From the NCBI GenBank assembly GCA_947172415.1, contig OX359195.1, positions 5,741,501 to 5,805,500 on the forward strand: a stretch of 64,000 bases of DNA, in the 5' to 3' direction. This DNA comes from Chondrosia reniformis (taxonomy: Eukaryota; Porifera; Demospongiae; Chondrillida; Chondrillidae). The translations under genes were made by a program, and so were the position numbers. The notes under the pieces were generated by a model. That model saw only the letters and a list, made by a program, of their open reading frames with translations. It was not told the origin of the DNA and ran no database searches. Positions 1-13,200 of this stretch are shown piece after piece (within the stretch, counting starts at the first letter, position 1; every line of letters starts with the position of its first letter).

Positions 1-2153
1 CTATACTCATACATTCCTGTAGTATGCTACTATACTCATACATTCCTGTAGTATGCTACTATACTCATACATTCCTGTAGTATGCTACTATACTCATACA
101 TTCCTGTAGTATGCTACTATACTCATACATTCCTGTAGTATGCTACTATACTCATACATTCCTGTAGTATGCTACTATACTCATACATTCCTGTAGTATG
201 CTACTATACTCATACATTCCTGTAGTATGCTACTATACTCATACATTCCTGTAGTATGCTACTATACTCATACATTCCTGTAGTATGCTACTATACTCAT
301 ACATTCCTGTAGTATGCTACTATACTCATACATTCCTGTAGTATGCTACTATACTCATACATTCCTGTAGTATGCTACTATACTCATACATTCCTGTAGT
401 ATGCTACTATACTCATACATTCCTGTAGTATGCTACTATACTCATACATTCCTGTAGTATGCTACTATACTCGTACATTCCTGTAGTATGCTACTATACT
501 CATACATTCCTGTAGTATGCTACTATACTCATACATTCCTGTAGTATGCTACTATACTCATACATTCCTGTAGTATGCTACTATACTCATACATTCCTGT
601 AGTATGCTACTATACTCATACATTCCTGTAGTATGCTACTATACTCATACATTCCTGTAGTATGCTACTATACTCATACATTCCTGTAGTATGCTACTAT
701 ACTCATACATTCCTGTAGTATGCTACTATACTCATACATTCCTGTAGTATGCTACTATACTCATACATTCCTGTAGTATGCTACTATACTCATACATTCC
801 TGTAGTATGCTACTATACTCATACATTCCTGTAGTATGCTACTATACTCATACATTCCTGTAGTATGCTACTATACTCATACATTCCTGTAGTATGCTAC
901 TATACTCATACATTCCTGTAGTATGCTACTATACTCATACATTCCTGTAGTATGCTACTATACTCGTACATTCCTGTAGTATGCTACTATACTCATACAT
1001 TCCTGTAGTATGCTACTATACTCATACATTCCTGTAGTATGCTACTATACTCATACATTCCTGTAGTATGCTACTATACTCATACATTCCTGTAGTATGC
1101 TACTATACTCATACATTCCTGTAGTATGCTACTATACTCATACATTCCTGTAGTATGCTACTATACTCATACATTCCTGTAGTATGCTACTATACTCATA
1201 CATTCCTGTAGTATGCTACTATACTCATACATTCCTGTAGTATGCTACTATACTCATACATTCCTGTAGTATGCTACTATACTCATACATTCCTGTAGTA
1301 TGCTACTATACTCGTACATTCCTGTAGTATGCTACTATACTCGTACATTCCTGTAGTATGCTACTATACTCGTACATTCCTGTAGTATGCTACTATACTC
1401 ATACATTCCTGTAGTATGCTACTATACTCATACATTCCTGTAGTATGCTACTATACTCATACATTCCTGTAGTATGCTACTATACTCATACATTCCTGTA
1501 GTATGCTACTATACTCATACATTCCTGTAGTATGCTACTATACTCATACATTCCTGTAGTATGCTACTATACTCATACATTCCTGTAGTATGCTACTATA
1601 CTCATACATTCCTGTAGTATGCTACTATACTCATACATTCCTGTAGTATGCTACTATACTCGTACATTCCTGTAGTATGCTACTATACTCATACATTCCT
1701 GTAGTATGCTACTATACTCATACATTCCTGTAGTATGCTACTATACTCATACATTCCTGTAGTATGCTACTATACTCATACATTCCTGTAGTATGCTACT
1801 ATACTCATACATTCCTGTAGTATGCTACTATACTCATACATTCCTGTAGTATGCTACTATACTCATACATTCCTGTAGTATGCTACTATACTCATACATT
1901 CCTGTAGTATGCTACTATACTCATACATTCCTGTAGTATGCTACTATACTCATACATTCCTGTAGTATGCTACTATACTCATACATTCCTGTAGTATGCT
2001 ACTATACTCGTACATTCCTGTAGTATGCTACTATACTCATACATTCCTGTAGTATGCTACTATACTCGTACATTCCTGTAGTATGCTACTATACTCATAC
2101 ATTCCTGTAGTATGCTACTATACTCATACATTCCTGTAGTATGCTACTATACT
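1..2153. repeat. 29-bp satellite array, about 74 copies
   Basis: Head-to-tail 29-bp units fill the window from base 1 (the array continues beyond the left edge) to 2153. Units are almost identical; eight carry an A-to-G change in CTCATAC (at 473, 966, 1314, 1343, 1372, 1662, 2010 and 2068), all in the same unit position, spaced by multiples of 29. Each unit contains ATTCCTGTAG followed by TATGCTACTATACT, which is exactly the 3' splice site and first 14 coding bases of the tetraspanin exon starting at 2140. Internal CATAC...GTATG inverted repeats are present in every unit. There are no spacers, so it is a satellite and not a CRISPR array. Confidence 0.97.
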
Positions 2154-4348
2154 GGTGTTCGTATTCTTGTTCCTACTTGGCGGCGGTATTGCAGCTGCTG
2201 TGGAGAGAAATTCTGTGAGTGTGTTACTGCATGAAAAATCTAAGATACCATTTTCCTACATGCTATGCCTATTCTGTAAAAGAGCCTATAGGGGAACTAA
2301 ACCTGAAGAGAGCTTTGGATGAAGATACAAGAGTCTTTTCTTCCTTCTTTTCCCTTCTTTCATCTTCTTCTCCACTGGGTCAGACAGCCGTGATACTGGG
2401 AGTCTTTGTCTTTTCTTTATCTTGATCTCCTGTGAATCCTTGGCATGTACATGTTGCACCATTGTACAATTGCTGTATTTATATGAGTTGTGACTATAAG
2501 TGTTACTACCTAAACAGTAATTCCATCTGAGCCTGCATGATGTGGAGAATATTCCAGACATTTTATCAATATCCTGTGTATAGTATGAAGGTGGGAAGGC
2601 GTTGGTCTGTCCTACAGCTTTGTTATGACTTTGTTACTGAGCTTCTGAAAGGAATGATATAGTTTTTTTTGGAGTTGCAATATAGAGCTAAACTATATTT
2701 TATATAAACTATATTACGACCAGAAGATTTATCAAAACAAACTGCATTTTTAGATGCTCAAAGAGTCGAAAGATGTACCATCTTAAAGATAACTATATTT
2801 TGTGATTTTAGATTGAAGATGCTTTGCAAGGTGCAAGTAATAAAACCCTCCACTCTGCTACAGCCAACCCTGAAAATATCCCTGAAAATAATCTTTACAC
2901 CTCATGGAATTCAGTGCAAAACGAAGTGAGTACATGTATTGTTATTGTACAGTGCTGTGAATTCTTATTTTAATGTGTATCTATGTAATATACATGGTAT
3001 AAATGTACATACTGAGCCTAACCAATTTATTTGTTAGTCTATGATTTGTATTTGTGAAAAATTTACAGTAAATCACCATCAAACATGAGACTTACTGTAT
3101 GACTTACTCTATATCTTGTCTTCTTGTACTGCTAGTTCCACTGCTGTGGAGTGATTGCCTACACTGATTGGTTGAGTGCAGACTGGAACACTACTTGTAC
3201 TAACAATGGCACTTATTCTTGTGTGCCAGCCTCCTGTTGCAAGGATGCCAGTAACTGCACTGTCATTGCTTATACTAATACTACTCTCTATTATGATGAA
3301 GTAAGAGAAATTCATACTCTCTATGTTTTTATTTGTTCAGCAATTATTGTTCTAAATTAAATTTCTATTTAATATACATATTAATCTGTGTCTGATTAAG
3401 AAAGTGACACTTGTGGCTTTAAAGCTAGCATTTGATTTGCATATACGACGAGAACAGGAATTTATAAAATATGATAAAATTGCAAGTTTATTTTTTGTGT
3501 TAATAAGGAAAATTTATATGAAGTGCGTACATCTTTTTTGTAAATGGTCTTTTTGAGATCTTCACACTGAATGTCTACTGGTACTTTTGTTAGTTAGGAT
3601 TTATTACCAGTCTAAGTCAAAAAGGATTTTTACAAGCTACGTAGTTCTTTATTTTATGTGCTCCAAAGTGTCCAAATTAAACTGTCCAAATGTTACCCAT
3701 ACATGAATGAGGCATCCAACTATTATTATTATTCCTATGCCTGTATATGGTATTCTGTAGGGATGCATTTCAAAGCTGAGATCAACCCTGGATCAGTACA
3801 TAGGAGCTGTGATTGGAGTTGCTATTTTCCTTGCTATAGTACTCGTGAGTTACTGTACATGCCCCTAGATGTAACATAGAGAGCCAAGGATTCACAGAAA
3901 ATCAAGATAAAGAAAAAGACAAAGACTCCCAGGATCACTGATGTGACCCAGTGGAGAAGAAGATGAAAGAAGGGAAAAGAAGGAAGAAAAGACTCCTGTA
4001 TCTTCATCCAAAGCTCTCTTCAGGTTTAGTTCCCCTATAGGCTCTTTTACAGAATAGGCATAGCATGTAGGAAAATGGTATCTTAGATTTTTCATGAAGG
4101 AATGGTAATAGTACTAATGTGCTTAATGGTTTCTGGTCTATATTAGCTGGCAAAATCCAAAATCCTTTACCAATTGTGTAGAATTTGTCTTTCATGTTTT
4201 TAATGTTATTTTGTTGATCATTTTATGTTGTTTATATTTACAAATTGTTGTTTTATTTGTTTAGTTGGTTATTGCTATCATCACCTATATTGTCACTTTC
4301 TGCAAAACTGATTCCAACTCCTATTCCCGTTTTGATGAGCCAAAATGA
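2140..4348 (+). CDS. Tetraspanin, 5'-truncated (last five exons)
   Basis: Exons 2140-2214, 2812-2925, 3136-3300, 3761-3844 and 4265-4348 (TGA) join in phase 0 with GT-AG borders to give the last 173 residues of a tetraspanin. The first exon encodes the end of TM3 (LGGGIAAAVERNS). The large extracellular loop has the family CCG motif (FHCCGV), the PxSCC motif (VPASCCKD) and a GC pair before TM4 (GCISKLRSTLD), with several N-x-S/T sites. TM4 (IGAVIGVAIFLAIVL...) is followed by a short cytoplasmic tail ending SRFDEPK. Tetraspanins organise plasma-membrane microdomains. The N-terminal half (TM1, TM2, small loop) must lie left of the satellite, outside the window. An inverted pair of a dispersed repeat sits in its introns. 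The exact first-exon start rests on the acceptor at 2138-2139, since an in-frame TAG lies immediately upstream. Confidence 0.9.
2230..2444 (+). repeat. Dispersed repeat family R1, full-length copy
   Basis: About 215 bp, nearly identical to the reverse complement of 3883-4096. Diagnostic strings are CCTATAGGGGAACTAAACC, GAGAGCTTTGGATGAAGATA and CTCCACTGGGTCAGACAG. Shorter, more diverged pieces occur at 16391-16475, 23085-23140, 26488-26610 and about 60478-60510. Non-coding, with no transposase; SINE or MITE-like nature is inferred from dispersion only. Confidence 0.85.
3883..4096 (-). repeat. Dispersed repeat family R1, inverted copy
   Basis: Reverse-complement partner of 2230-2444 with only a handful of mismatches over about 214 bp. 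It lies in the last intron of the truncated tetraspanin, so the two copies flank exons at 2812-2925, 3136-3300 and 3761-3844. Confidence 0.85.
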
Positions 4349-5310
4349 ATTTGAAATAGAAACTCCTGTGCAAGAAAGCTATTTTATAAGAATATTAATC
4401 ATAATCCTAACAATGCACAACTTAATTATTAAGGAACACCATTAGCCTTGCAAGTGATGTAAGCATCTTTATTGGCTATTGTTTTCTTTAATGAATTGTA
4501 ATGGAACGCTTGTTGTAACGTCCCAACTAAACCAACTTACATATCAAGACAAGTACTGCATGTTTATTGGTCGGATGCATGAGAGATCACAATTATGTAG
4601 ATATGCATGTTTGTACTGTCACGTACTGGCATGTATAGATGTACGTACGTAAAATCCAAAATCATGAATTTGTATGTTTGTAGAACATATACACTGGTAT
4701 GGTTATAGTACATATGATACATTTGTATACGTGCATGCATAACTTTAGAAACTGCACTTTGCAGATTCCTATAACAGTTACATCACCTGACACTGTATAC
4801 TTATTTCAATGTTTTAAAACTCATAGAATTATAGGAAGTTGTAATTTCAAAACATATTAGCTTAATAAGTACGTATATAGACAATATGAGTATACATATG
4901 TAATAGCAATTATATATATTCCAGCACTTAGTGTAAATTACTATATAGTTTTACTACCACTATAGCCAGATGTATGTTATTGGGTTGTAAATTAAACTAA
5001 TAATAGACTTAAACAAATCAATTTTCACTTTGCATTCTAAAAGCTATACTATATATAGTTATATATGTATAGTATCTATATAAATATATAGTCGGAAATA
5101 ATATCCTACTACGTATATACACACTTGCCTACCTAAAATAGTCTAGGTTTTTAACCAACTCAAGAAGGAAAGGCTCCACTTCAAACTTAGTGTAAATTTA
5201 TATCGAAGGGTATACAGTAAGTTGTACACTACAACATTCTTTTTATCTCTCTTATATAAGTGATGTATACCTGGAGATGATTTTATATACACTACTAATA
5301 GTTAAGAGTG
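4349..5310. other. Intergenic spacer between tetraspanins
   Basis: AT-rich, with scattered TACGTA and TATATA strings. No open frame with coding character was seen; it holds the 3' UTR of the first tetraspanin and the promoter of the second. Confidence 0.6.
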
Positions 5311-7086
5311 ATGAAGTTCAAGGCAAAGCTCTCAAGTATTGGTATCTGTGGAAACATTATCAAAGTACTCTTTATCGGCTTTAATGTGGTATTTCTGGTA
5401 AGTAATATGTTTATTTAACATTAACATTTGTATATTCATTAGATTTAACTTTATATTATGTATCTAAATAAAGACAGAAATATTTATAAGCCACATGTAT
5501 TTGTTCACAGTTGAAATTGAAGGCAGTAACACCTATATAATATTGCATATGTATAGCTACAGTATTTACTCTACACTACGTATATGTAATATTCCTTGTA
5601 TTGGCTAACACTCCTCCAATTAGTTTCAGGTGCCCATATCCCAGACATTTATACTTCTCTCCCTCTTCATCTGCAGCTCATTGGTCTGGGAATAATTGCT
5701 GGAGGCATCTATCTCATTGTTACTAATAATTCCTTTGCGTTCATCACCCAATCAGCTGTTTCTGCTGCTGCAATCATTATTGCAGCAGGAGTGGTCACAA
5801 CAGTGTTGGCTATTTTTGGGATCATTGCTGCATTGGCTCAGTGGAGATTCATACTCATCCTTGTGAGTATGTCATGACTATGAACATGTAGAATCTATTT
5901 TGATTTCCCACTTCTATATGCAAAGATGTTTCATCATCATATGGCATGTGTACAATTATGATATATATTTTAGTAATTTCTTTCTAATTTACTTGCGAAT
6001 AGTATTCAGTTATTATTGTAATCATAATCCTTTTGGAGATCGCAGCTGGAATTTATGGATTTATTGAATGGAGAAACATAGTGAGTTATATAATTAAGTG
6101 AATTATGTGTGATAATCACTTTTCTCATATACACACATGTACAGTATATTATGCACATTTAGGGAGTACTTATGCAAGCAATTTATACAGTATTCTGACG
6201 TTTTAAGCTCAATACAGTGCTAATTATAGAAGGGCCTACGTACGTATATATGATCATTATGTATAGAGTATTATGCCAATGCATTGCATACGTATGTTGC
6301 AATTGTTTTCTTAATATAATTCCAAAACTGTTTATTATTATATTTATATATGTTTTGACCACTCTGCTAATGTTCTCTCAATTATCTTTATGTTATAATA
6401 ACAATATTGCAAGTGGTATATACATATATTAAGAACCAGGATATAGTTTGCCAACTGCAAGTAAGTACAGTATATACGTATGTGGTATATTGTTATAGAT
6501 CAATGGACAAGTCAGAAATAGGTTTGAAATAGCTCTTAATATGTTTGGTCAAGGGAAAAGTGATGTTGATGCTGCTGTGAACTTCTTTCAAACCAGAGTT
6601 AGTATACATGCATAAAAAGATTACATGTGCTCAAATCAAATTTTAGACTATGATTTATACATGTTACATAAATATCACCCTATACATTTGTACTTCCTAC
6701 AGTTTTCCTGCTGTGGTATTGATAATGCAAGTGATTGGATGAAGAACACAAGTGATCGGATGAAGAACACGTTTATTGATGATGCAAGTGATTTGATGAA
6801 GAACACAAGTGATAGGATGAAGAACACAAGTGATTGGATGAACAACACGTTTTATAGCAACATTAGCTACCAGCTCCCAAATTCTTGCTGCAAAGCCAAT
6901 ACACCTATTTGCATGCTGAATAACAGCTTTACCGAGGGCTGTTTCAATGCAACCATAGACTTCATATCAACCAACATTTATGCTATTGGAGCAGTTGGCA
7001 TTGCTGTTGGCATTGTTGAGCTGATTGGAGCTGTCCTGGCAATGATACTTTGTGTATGCATACATAGAGCTATTAAGTTGGAGTAA
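5311..7086 (+). CDS. Tetraspanin, complete, with repeat-expanded large loop
   Basis: Exons 5311-5397, 5677-5862, 6003-6080, 6499-6597 and 6703-7086, all phase 0, give 277 residues. TM1 follows a short lysine-rich start (MKFKAK); TM1, TM2, TM3 and TM4 are all visible as hydrophobic runs, with a polar residue or Gly/Ala pattern typical of tetraspanins. The large loop has FSCCGI (CCG motif), LPNSCCK (PxSCC) and EGCFNAT. Just after CCG lies an imperfect heptapeptide repeat, (S/T)D-x-MKNT, five times, each with an N-x-S/T sequon. The tail ends HRAIKLE. It lies head-to-tail with the truncated tetraspanin, sharing its intron phase, which suggests tandem duplication. Start chosen at the first ATG before TM1. 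Confidence 0.92.
6730..6849 (+). repeat. Coding minisatellite in tetraspanin loop
   Basis: A 21-bp unit (AGTGATTGGATGAAGAACAC plus A) repeats about five times with substitutions and one short in-frame interruption (FIDDA). It encodes (S/T)D(W/R/L)MKNT heptads and keeps frame throughout. Confidence 0.9.
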
Positions 7087-7275
7087 CTGGCTCAGATCCA
7101 GGCCAGCTGCTGATTCTATTAATATACACCAGATAATATAACTGTTTAAATTTTAATACTACACTACTGACATATGTATACTCTATACTTGTTTTGACGT
7201 ATTAATGCCATAAAATTTGAAGCATTTCGAATTCAGCTGACTATAAACGCGGAAGTGGGTGTGCGCTATTGGAAT

Positions 7276-10200
7276 ATGGCTGCCAATACTTCACTCCTGC
7301 AGTTCGCCCCGTTTACGAGCACTATAGAAAGCGGATTCTGGCACACGTTTACTAAATTAAAACTAGAGAAATTGAAGTTGAGCGAAGAAGATATTCCTAT
7401 TACCGGATACTATTCTAATGGTAATGTTTGGCAAATAAAAGTGATTAGTCTATGGCTTGTATTTCGGTAATGAAGTTGCAATTTAAGATTCACTTATCAA
7501 GAAGTGTATTATATTGTTTATTCGCGGAGAGAATTTGTAACAACCCTTTGCAAACTACATCTCTAAAAAGATCTTCGGGTTGACATTTAGCTGGCTTCTA
7601 GCTGTGTCTCTCCATTAGGTGTATCTCTAGCGTAACAGAAGTTAGTAAAACCTTGATAATTGGTAGTCTATTAGAATATTATGTGCTATTCATTTTCATT
7701 GGGCCAATGCTTTAATAACATGTCTTCCATAGCTTTAATAACATGTCTTCCATAGCTGAATGTAAATATGAAGAGAGATTACAATGTATGCATACACGTA
7801 GTAGCTACTGTACTATATATATATTCTCCCCTATATCTGTGTACATGCACGTCAAGGTGATCGTGTTGGTCTACCAACAAGACTGTCTGTAGAACATGAT
7901 GCTTTTGAAAGGTGAGAGTAGTAATTGAAAAAGATGTGTCTCTTTATAGCTTTCACATTCAAGATATATTGAAAATATTGGTAATCCTGAAATTAATATG
8001 CTGATTGTTTCCTTTGTTGAAATGTATTCAGTGTAAACAGTCTTTTCATTCAGTTGACTTTGTTAGGAGGCAAGTATATATATATTTTCAGCTATTTAAG
8101 AAGCTTTCTACCTTTCTACCTAGAACTCATGGGGAAGTCCCTAACAATTACTATGTTGCTCATGGCAACCTCTTTAACATGAATACCATAGAGTCATTTA
8201 AGGACAAAGATAAGAAGCAGTTAATGCTCCAGTTTGGACAGAAGGTGGGCGTGTCCTCGTAAATAAACACATAATTCACAAACTGTTGTGAATAAGACTT
8301 TAGTTACTTGGCTGGTTTGACATAGTAATTCCAGTGATTATTTATATTTTCATCATAGCCTTTGAACAAGCTTTGTGCAATTAGCTCCCCTTTCAGTATG
8401 CATGTATGCCCACATGCATGTATGTATGTTAGTATGTATGTAATCTAACCTTGGTCACAGGATTTAACTCTTTTACTGCCTGACTGTGTTAGATTTGGGA
8501 TGACATCTCCAATGGTAAAGCTTTGGAAGACCCTTCGCTGCTTGTTAGATTTCTTGTGCTCTCATTTGCTGTAAGTTAAGAGGATTGATCTAGGTCATGT
8601 GATAGTCACATGTCCTAGTCTATCCTTTCTATAGCTCTAGTAATGTGTTATTTCATTAATAGTGTGTAACTTCTAATCCCTTCATAGAACATATTTACTT
8701 TTATTTGACATATATATTTATTTTATTAGCGGCTACCTCCTGAATAGGAGACAAAAGCCTGTCTGAGTAATAATAACTTCTAATGACAGAAATGGCTATA
8801 TATACTGAACTATTAAACTTGAAGGGGAGACTCTGATTCCCATTAAGTAAACTTTGGTTCCTCCCATTAGCTCATTGTGCTACTCAGGAGACATGAGTGG
8901 GTGGGGGAAATCCAGAGTCATATAATACTGAAGATTTGTTTTAGATAGTTAAGTCTAAAAGTAAAATTTCCAAGAGTTGAACTATAATTTTACTTTACCA
9001 GCCACTTCTTTGGTCTGTTTAGGATTTGAAAAAGTACAATTATGTCTACTGGTTCGCTTTCCCTGCCTTGAGCCCTGAAGTCCCTGTTACCATGGAAACC
9101 GTTACCTCCCTTCAACAAGCATGGAAGCCCGAGCCAATATCTGAACTCTTAAAGACATTTGATGCATTTAAAGCAGAAAACAGAAAAGGTACCGGCTTCT
9201 TTCTTGTGAAGAATAACAGTGGGAAAATTTCACTTGAAAGTCTAGCAAAGTTTGACACATTTTACTCAAATGAAGATCAGGTAAGATCGTTAGTTAGACT
9301 AGTTATATCAATAAAGACTATACTGAATATCCTATGCGTTACATACATGTGTGTATGTATTTTTATATATATGTACATATACACATGTTTGTAGCATGTT
9401 TATCCTCCGTACCAATATCATTAGATGATTTGTTAATACATGCAGGTTGTATTAGGAATCTGTGACCCTTGTACTCTGGACTTTAACCCTGGATGGCCAT
9501 TGAGGAATTTCCTTATATTGGCTGCCAAGCTCTGGTCAGTGGCTATCACTACTTTATACAACACCTTTGTAGTATAGAATTACAAAATAATTATTCCAAA
9601 GGTGCAAAGTTAGTTTGAATAGTTGACTTGCTAAAACTTGTTACTGTATGTTTCACGCCTCTCTGCCCACAACACTATGCCCCAACCTACTTATTGACCC
9701 AACCTACTTATTGACCCAACCTACTTATTAACCCAACCTACTTATTGACCCAACCTACTTATTGACCCAACCTACTTATTGACCCAACCTACTTATTGAC
9801 CCAACCTACTTATTGACCCAACCTACTTATTGACCCAACCTACTTATTGACCCAACCTACTTATTGACCCAACCATCTAATTATCTCTTTGACCATGAAA
9901 TGTCCCGTGGCCAATTGTTAAGGACAAATTAATTTCTTTTAATGCTATTTAGTGGCTTGAAAATGAATGTAATTTGAAGATGTTGACAGTAGCAAATGAG
10001 TTATATAAGCCAACACTTTGGTGAATTATGTTTATTATTTTAATGTCCTACCAATGGCCTGTCAATACATGTCTTATATGTATGTATGTATGGTCCATAT
10101 TTATGTCATACACAGGTCATCAAAGGTTTCGAAGGTTGATATATTGTGTCTCAGAGACTGTTTCCATGAAGGAAGGAGAACAATCTCTCACTCCTTATAT

Positions 10201-13200
10201 TTGAAGGGTGTCGATCTTCCAAACCTTCCTGACGGAAATAGTGAGTTGAATTTACAGTATACATCCATCCCCATTCATATGCGCTGGTAATATATTTTGT
10301 GTATGACTCAATTATGTACGTATATATGAGAAAACATCCATTTGTGGTGTTGTATTACATTTAAGTGGCTTCTATCTCTTTATGATGTTTACTTATTGTT
10401 TAAGTGCATGTATCTGTAAACTATAAACAAACACATGACTATTTTCTGTTCTGTTTCCATAGCGATGCCAAGGGTTTTGGGCTGGGAGAGGAATGAACAT
10501 GGTAAACTTGCTCCAAGAACAGTTAACCTCAGCAGGACTATGGATCCTGTAAAGTACGTTTCTAAGCAACCCTAAAATGTATGTACGTAACGTATACCCA
10601 CCATACTATATTATTGTGCACGTATGAATTTATAATATTGTGTTCATATGTATTGTTATCATACCATACTATATATGTATAATAATGTGTCCATGCATAC
10701 TTGTCATATTATATTGCACATACCATACCCTATAAAGAAAGAAATTCAGGCAATACGTATATTAATACCATACACTGTAATCCTAAACATCCACTGAGGA
10801 AAATATATATGAAATATAACAAATAAATAAATTGTATATGAAAGTCCTGTAGATTTTGTTTTAAGTAAAGAATTTTGAAGCTTTTAATACATATGTTTTA
10901 TAAATATGTTTACCAATGCAATATTATGTACATTTTATAATCAGGTAAAGGTCAGTTAAGGTAAAGGTGAAATAAGTTAATAATATTTATGTGAATGAAT
11001 TTCTTGTTTATTAAAACATCACTAGTATAAAAAACAAACAAACTAGTGAGCAAATCTAACAGCTGAAATTGAAAATAGTGTAGAACTTTTCAATCTAAAA
11101 GATTGACTTCATCAACTGCACAATACAAAGTACATACTATTTTCAGGTGATTTACTAAAAATATCCTTTATATTTGCATCATTGAGGTAGCTACGTAGTA
11201 GTCTCTATTAGATTAGTTATACAAGTTAATGGTTTGCTTAAATTGTACTTTTCAACAAGTCCTCATTAACAGAATAAGGATTTCTCATTAGTCAATTTGT
11301 ATATAATTTAGCATTATGTGGGTTTATCACCAAATGCAGTCATTTGACAATTTTGTTACTTACACTTGACTTAGTATATATACTTCTCCCAAAGTCTTGA
11401 AATGAATGGATCCAAGATTTTCCATTGTCACTTCTTCAGACTAACTTCTTCTGCTGTTGACCTAAACCTTAAGCTCATGAGATGGAGACTCATGCCGAAT
11501 TTAGATCTGGAGATTATGAAGGGAACAAAATGTCTTCTCTTAGGGGCTGGCACGTTAGGATGCAATGTGGCCAGGGCACTATTGGTGAGTTTAAAATTGT
11601 AGTCTTATTTATGCTCATATTACAAGAAAAGTGGGTTTCATGCAGTAATTGTTATCCCTTTGTATGTTCTGTAGGGATGGGGTTATCGTCACATTACTTT
11701 AGTTGACAATGGTAGGGTGTCGTACTCCAATCCAGTGAGGCAGACATTGTATATGTTTGAGGACAGTCAAGATGGAGGAAAGAAGAAGGCCGAAACTGCT
11801 GCAGAAATGCTAAGAAGAATATTCCCTGGAGTAGTTAGTTTAATGCCTTCAATATATATCCAACCATCTATTTACCCGCTTCTGTTCATTTATCTGTCCA
11901 TCCCTCCATCAATCCATCCATCCATCCATCCACCCACCCATCCATCAATACATCCATCCACTCATCCTTCCACCCACCCATCCATCCATCCTCTATTCTT
12001 GATATAGAATGCTAAAGGAGTGTCATTCACTATTCCAATGCCAGGTCATGCTATTGGCAGTGAATGTAAGCTTTTGAAGCATTTCCACTGTTTCTCTCTC
12101 AATAATACGCACTCTTGCCTGCTAATAAATGTGTCTGCATGTAGCTGCAGCTAAGGAGGAGACATTGAAGGCTGTGAACACTCTGGATGAGCTCATCAAG
12201 GAGAGTGATGTTGTTTTCCTCTTGCTGGATTCAAGGGAGGCCCGCTGGCTACCCACTGTCATGTCACTGGCACACGGCAAGGTGACTGCATGGGCCAATG
12301 AGCCACTTTCAAGTCACTGTTACCAACTCCACTCTATTCCAATCCCAGATCTGCATCAATGCTGCTTTGGGATTTGATACATATATGGTGATGAGACATG
12401 GCTACCGCTCCCTCAAGGACAGCCCGCCCTCTGCCCCGCCCACCTTACCTAAGACCTGTATAGCTGGCAATATACTTGGTTGTTATTTCTGTAGTGATGT
12501 AGTTGGACCTACAAATGTGAGCATTTGGCAAGTTTACATGAGACTATTTTGTGGTGCTTACGTACAGAGGAATTTCTTCTGTGGGAAGACTTGTTTCTTA
12601 TCTCATGTATCCTATCTTATGCAACACCTTGTACTTTCTATAAGAGCCCTGCATACCTATTTAGAAATGGTTAAATCATCCAGTGGAGGAAAAAAAGAAA
12701 CAGACGAGCTCTGCCATTATTCAAAGTTTTGTGTCTGTCTGCATGAAAACATTTATCTAGTTTTGGATAAGTAAATATGCCACCTAATAAATTATCTCCA
12801 AATTTAGTGTAATCTTGATAGATAATTAATATCAAACTGATTTTTGTGAGTACATACGTATGTATCTACCATAGTCACTCAAAGATCGTACATTGGACCA
12901 GCAGTGTACAGTGTCAAGACCTGGTACCTCAATGATGGCAAGCTCCCTTGCTGTTGAATTGCTCACAGGACTATTGCAACACCCACTAAAGTACTTACGC
13001 AATACTGCACTGTACATGCAATACTATGCAGCAATTAAATATAAGTGTCCCCCTCCCTAGGGGACTGGCACCAGCCTGTTTGCTGCCACCAGATGAGGCT
13101 GAGGCTATTGAGATTGTCCCCTCCACCCTTGGTCCCATCCCCCATCAGATTAGAGGGTCCCTTTATCACTTCACCAGTGTCCTACCAGCCAGTATGGCAT

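Noticed and set aside
1-2153. CRISPR-like array
   Set aside because: Units of 29 bp are direct repeats without spacers, in a genome with introns; it is a satellite.
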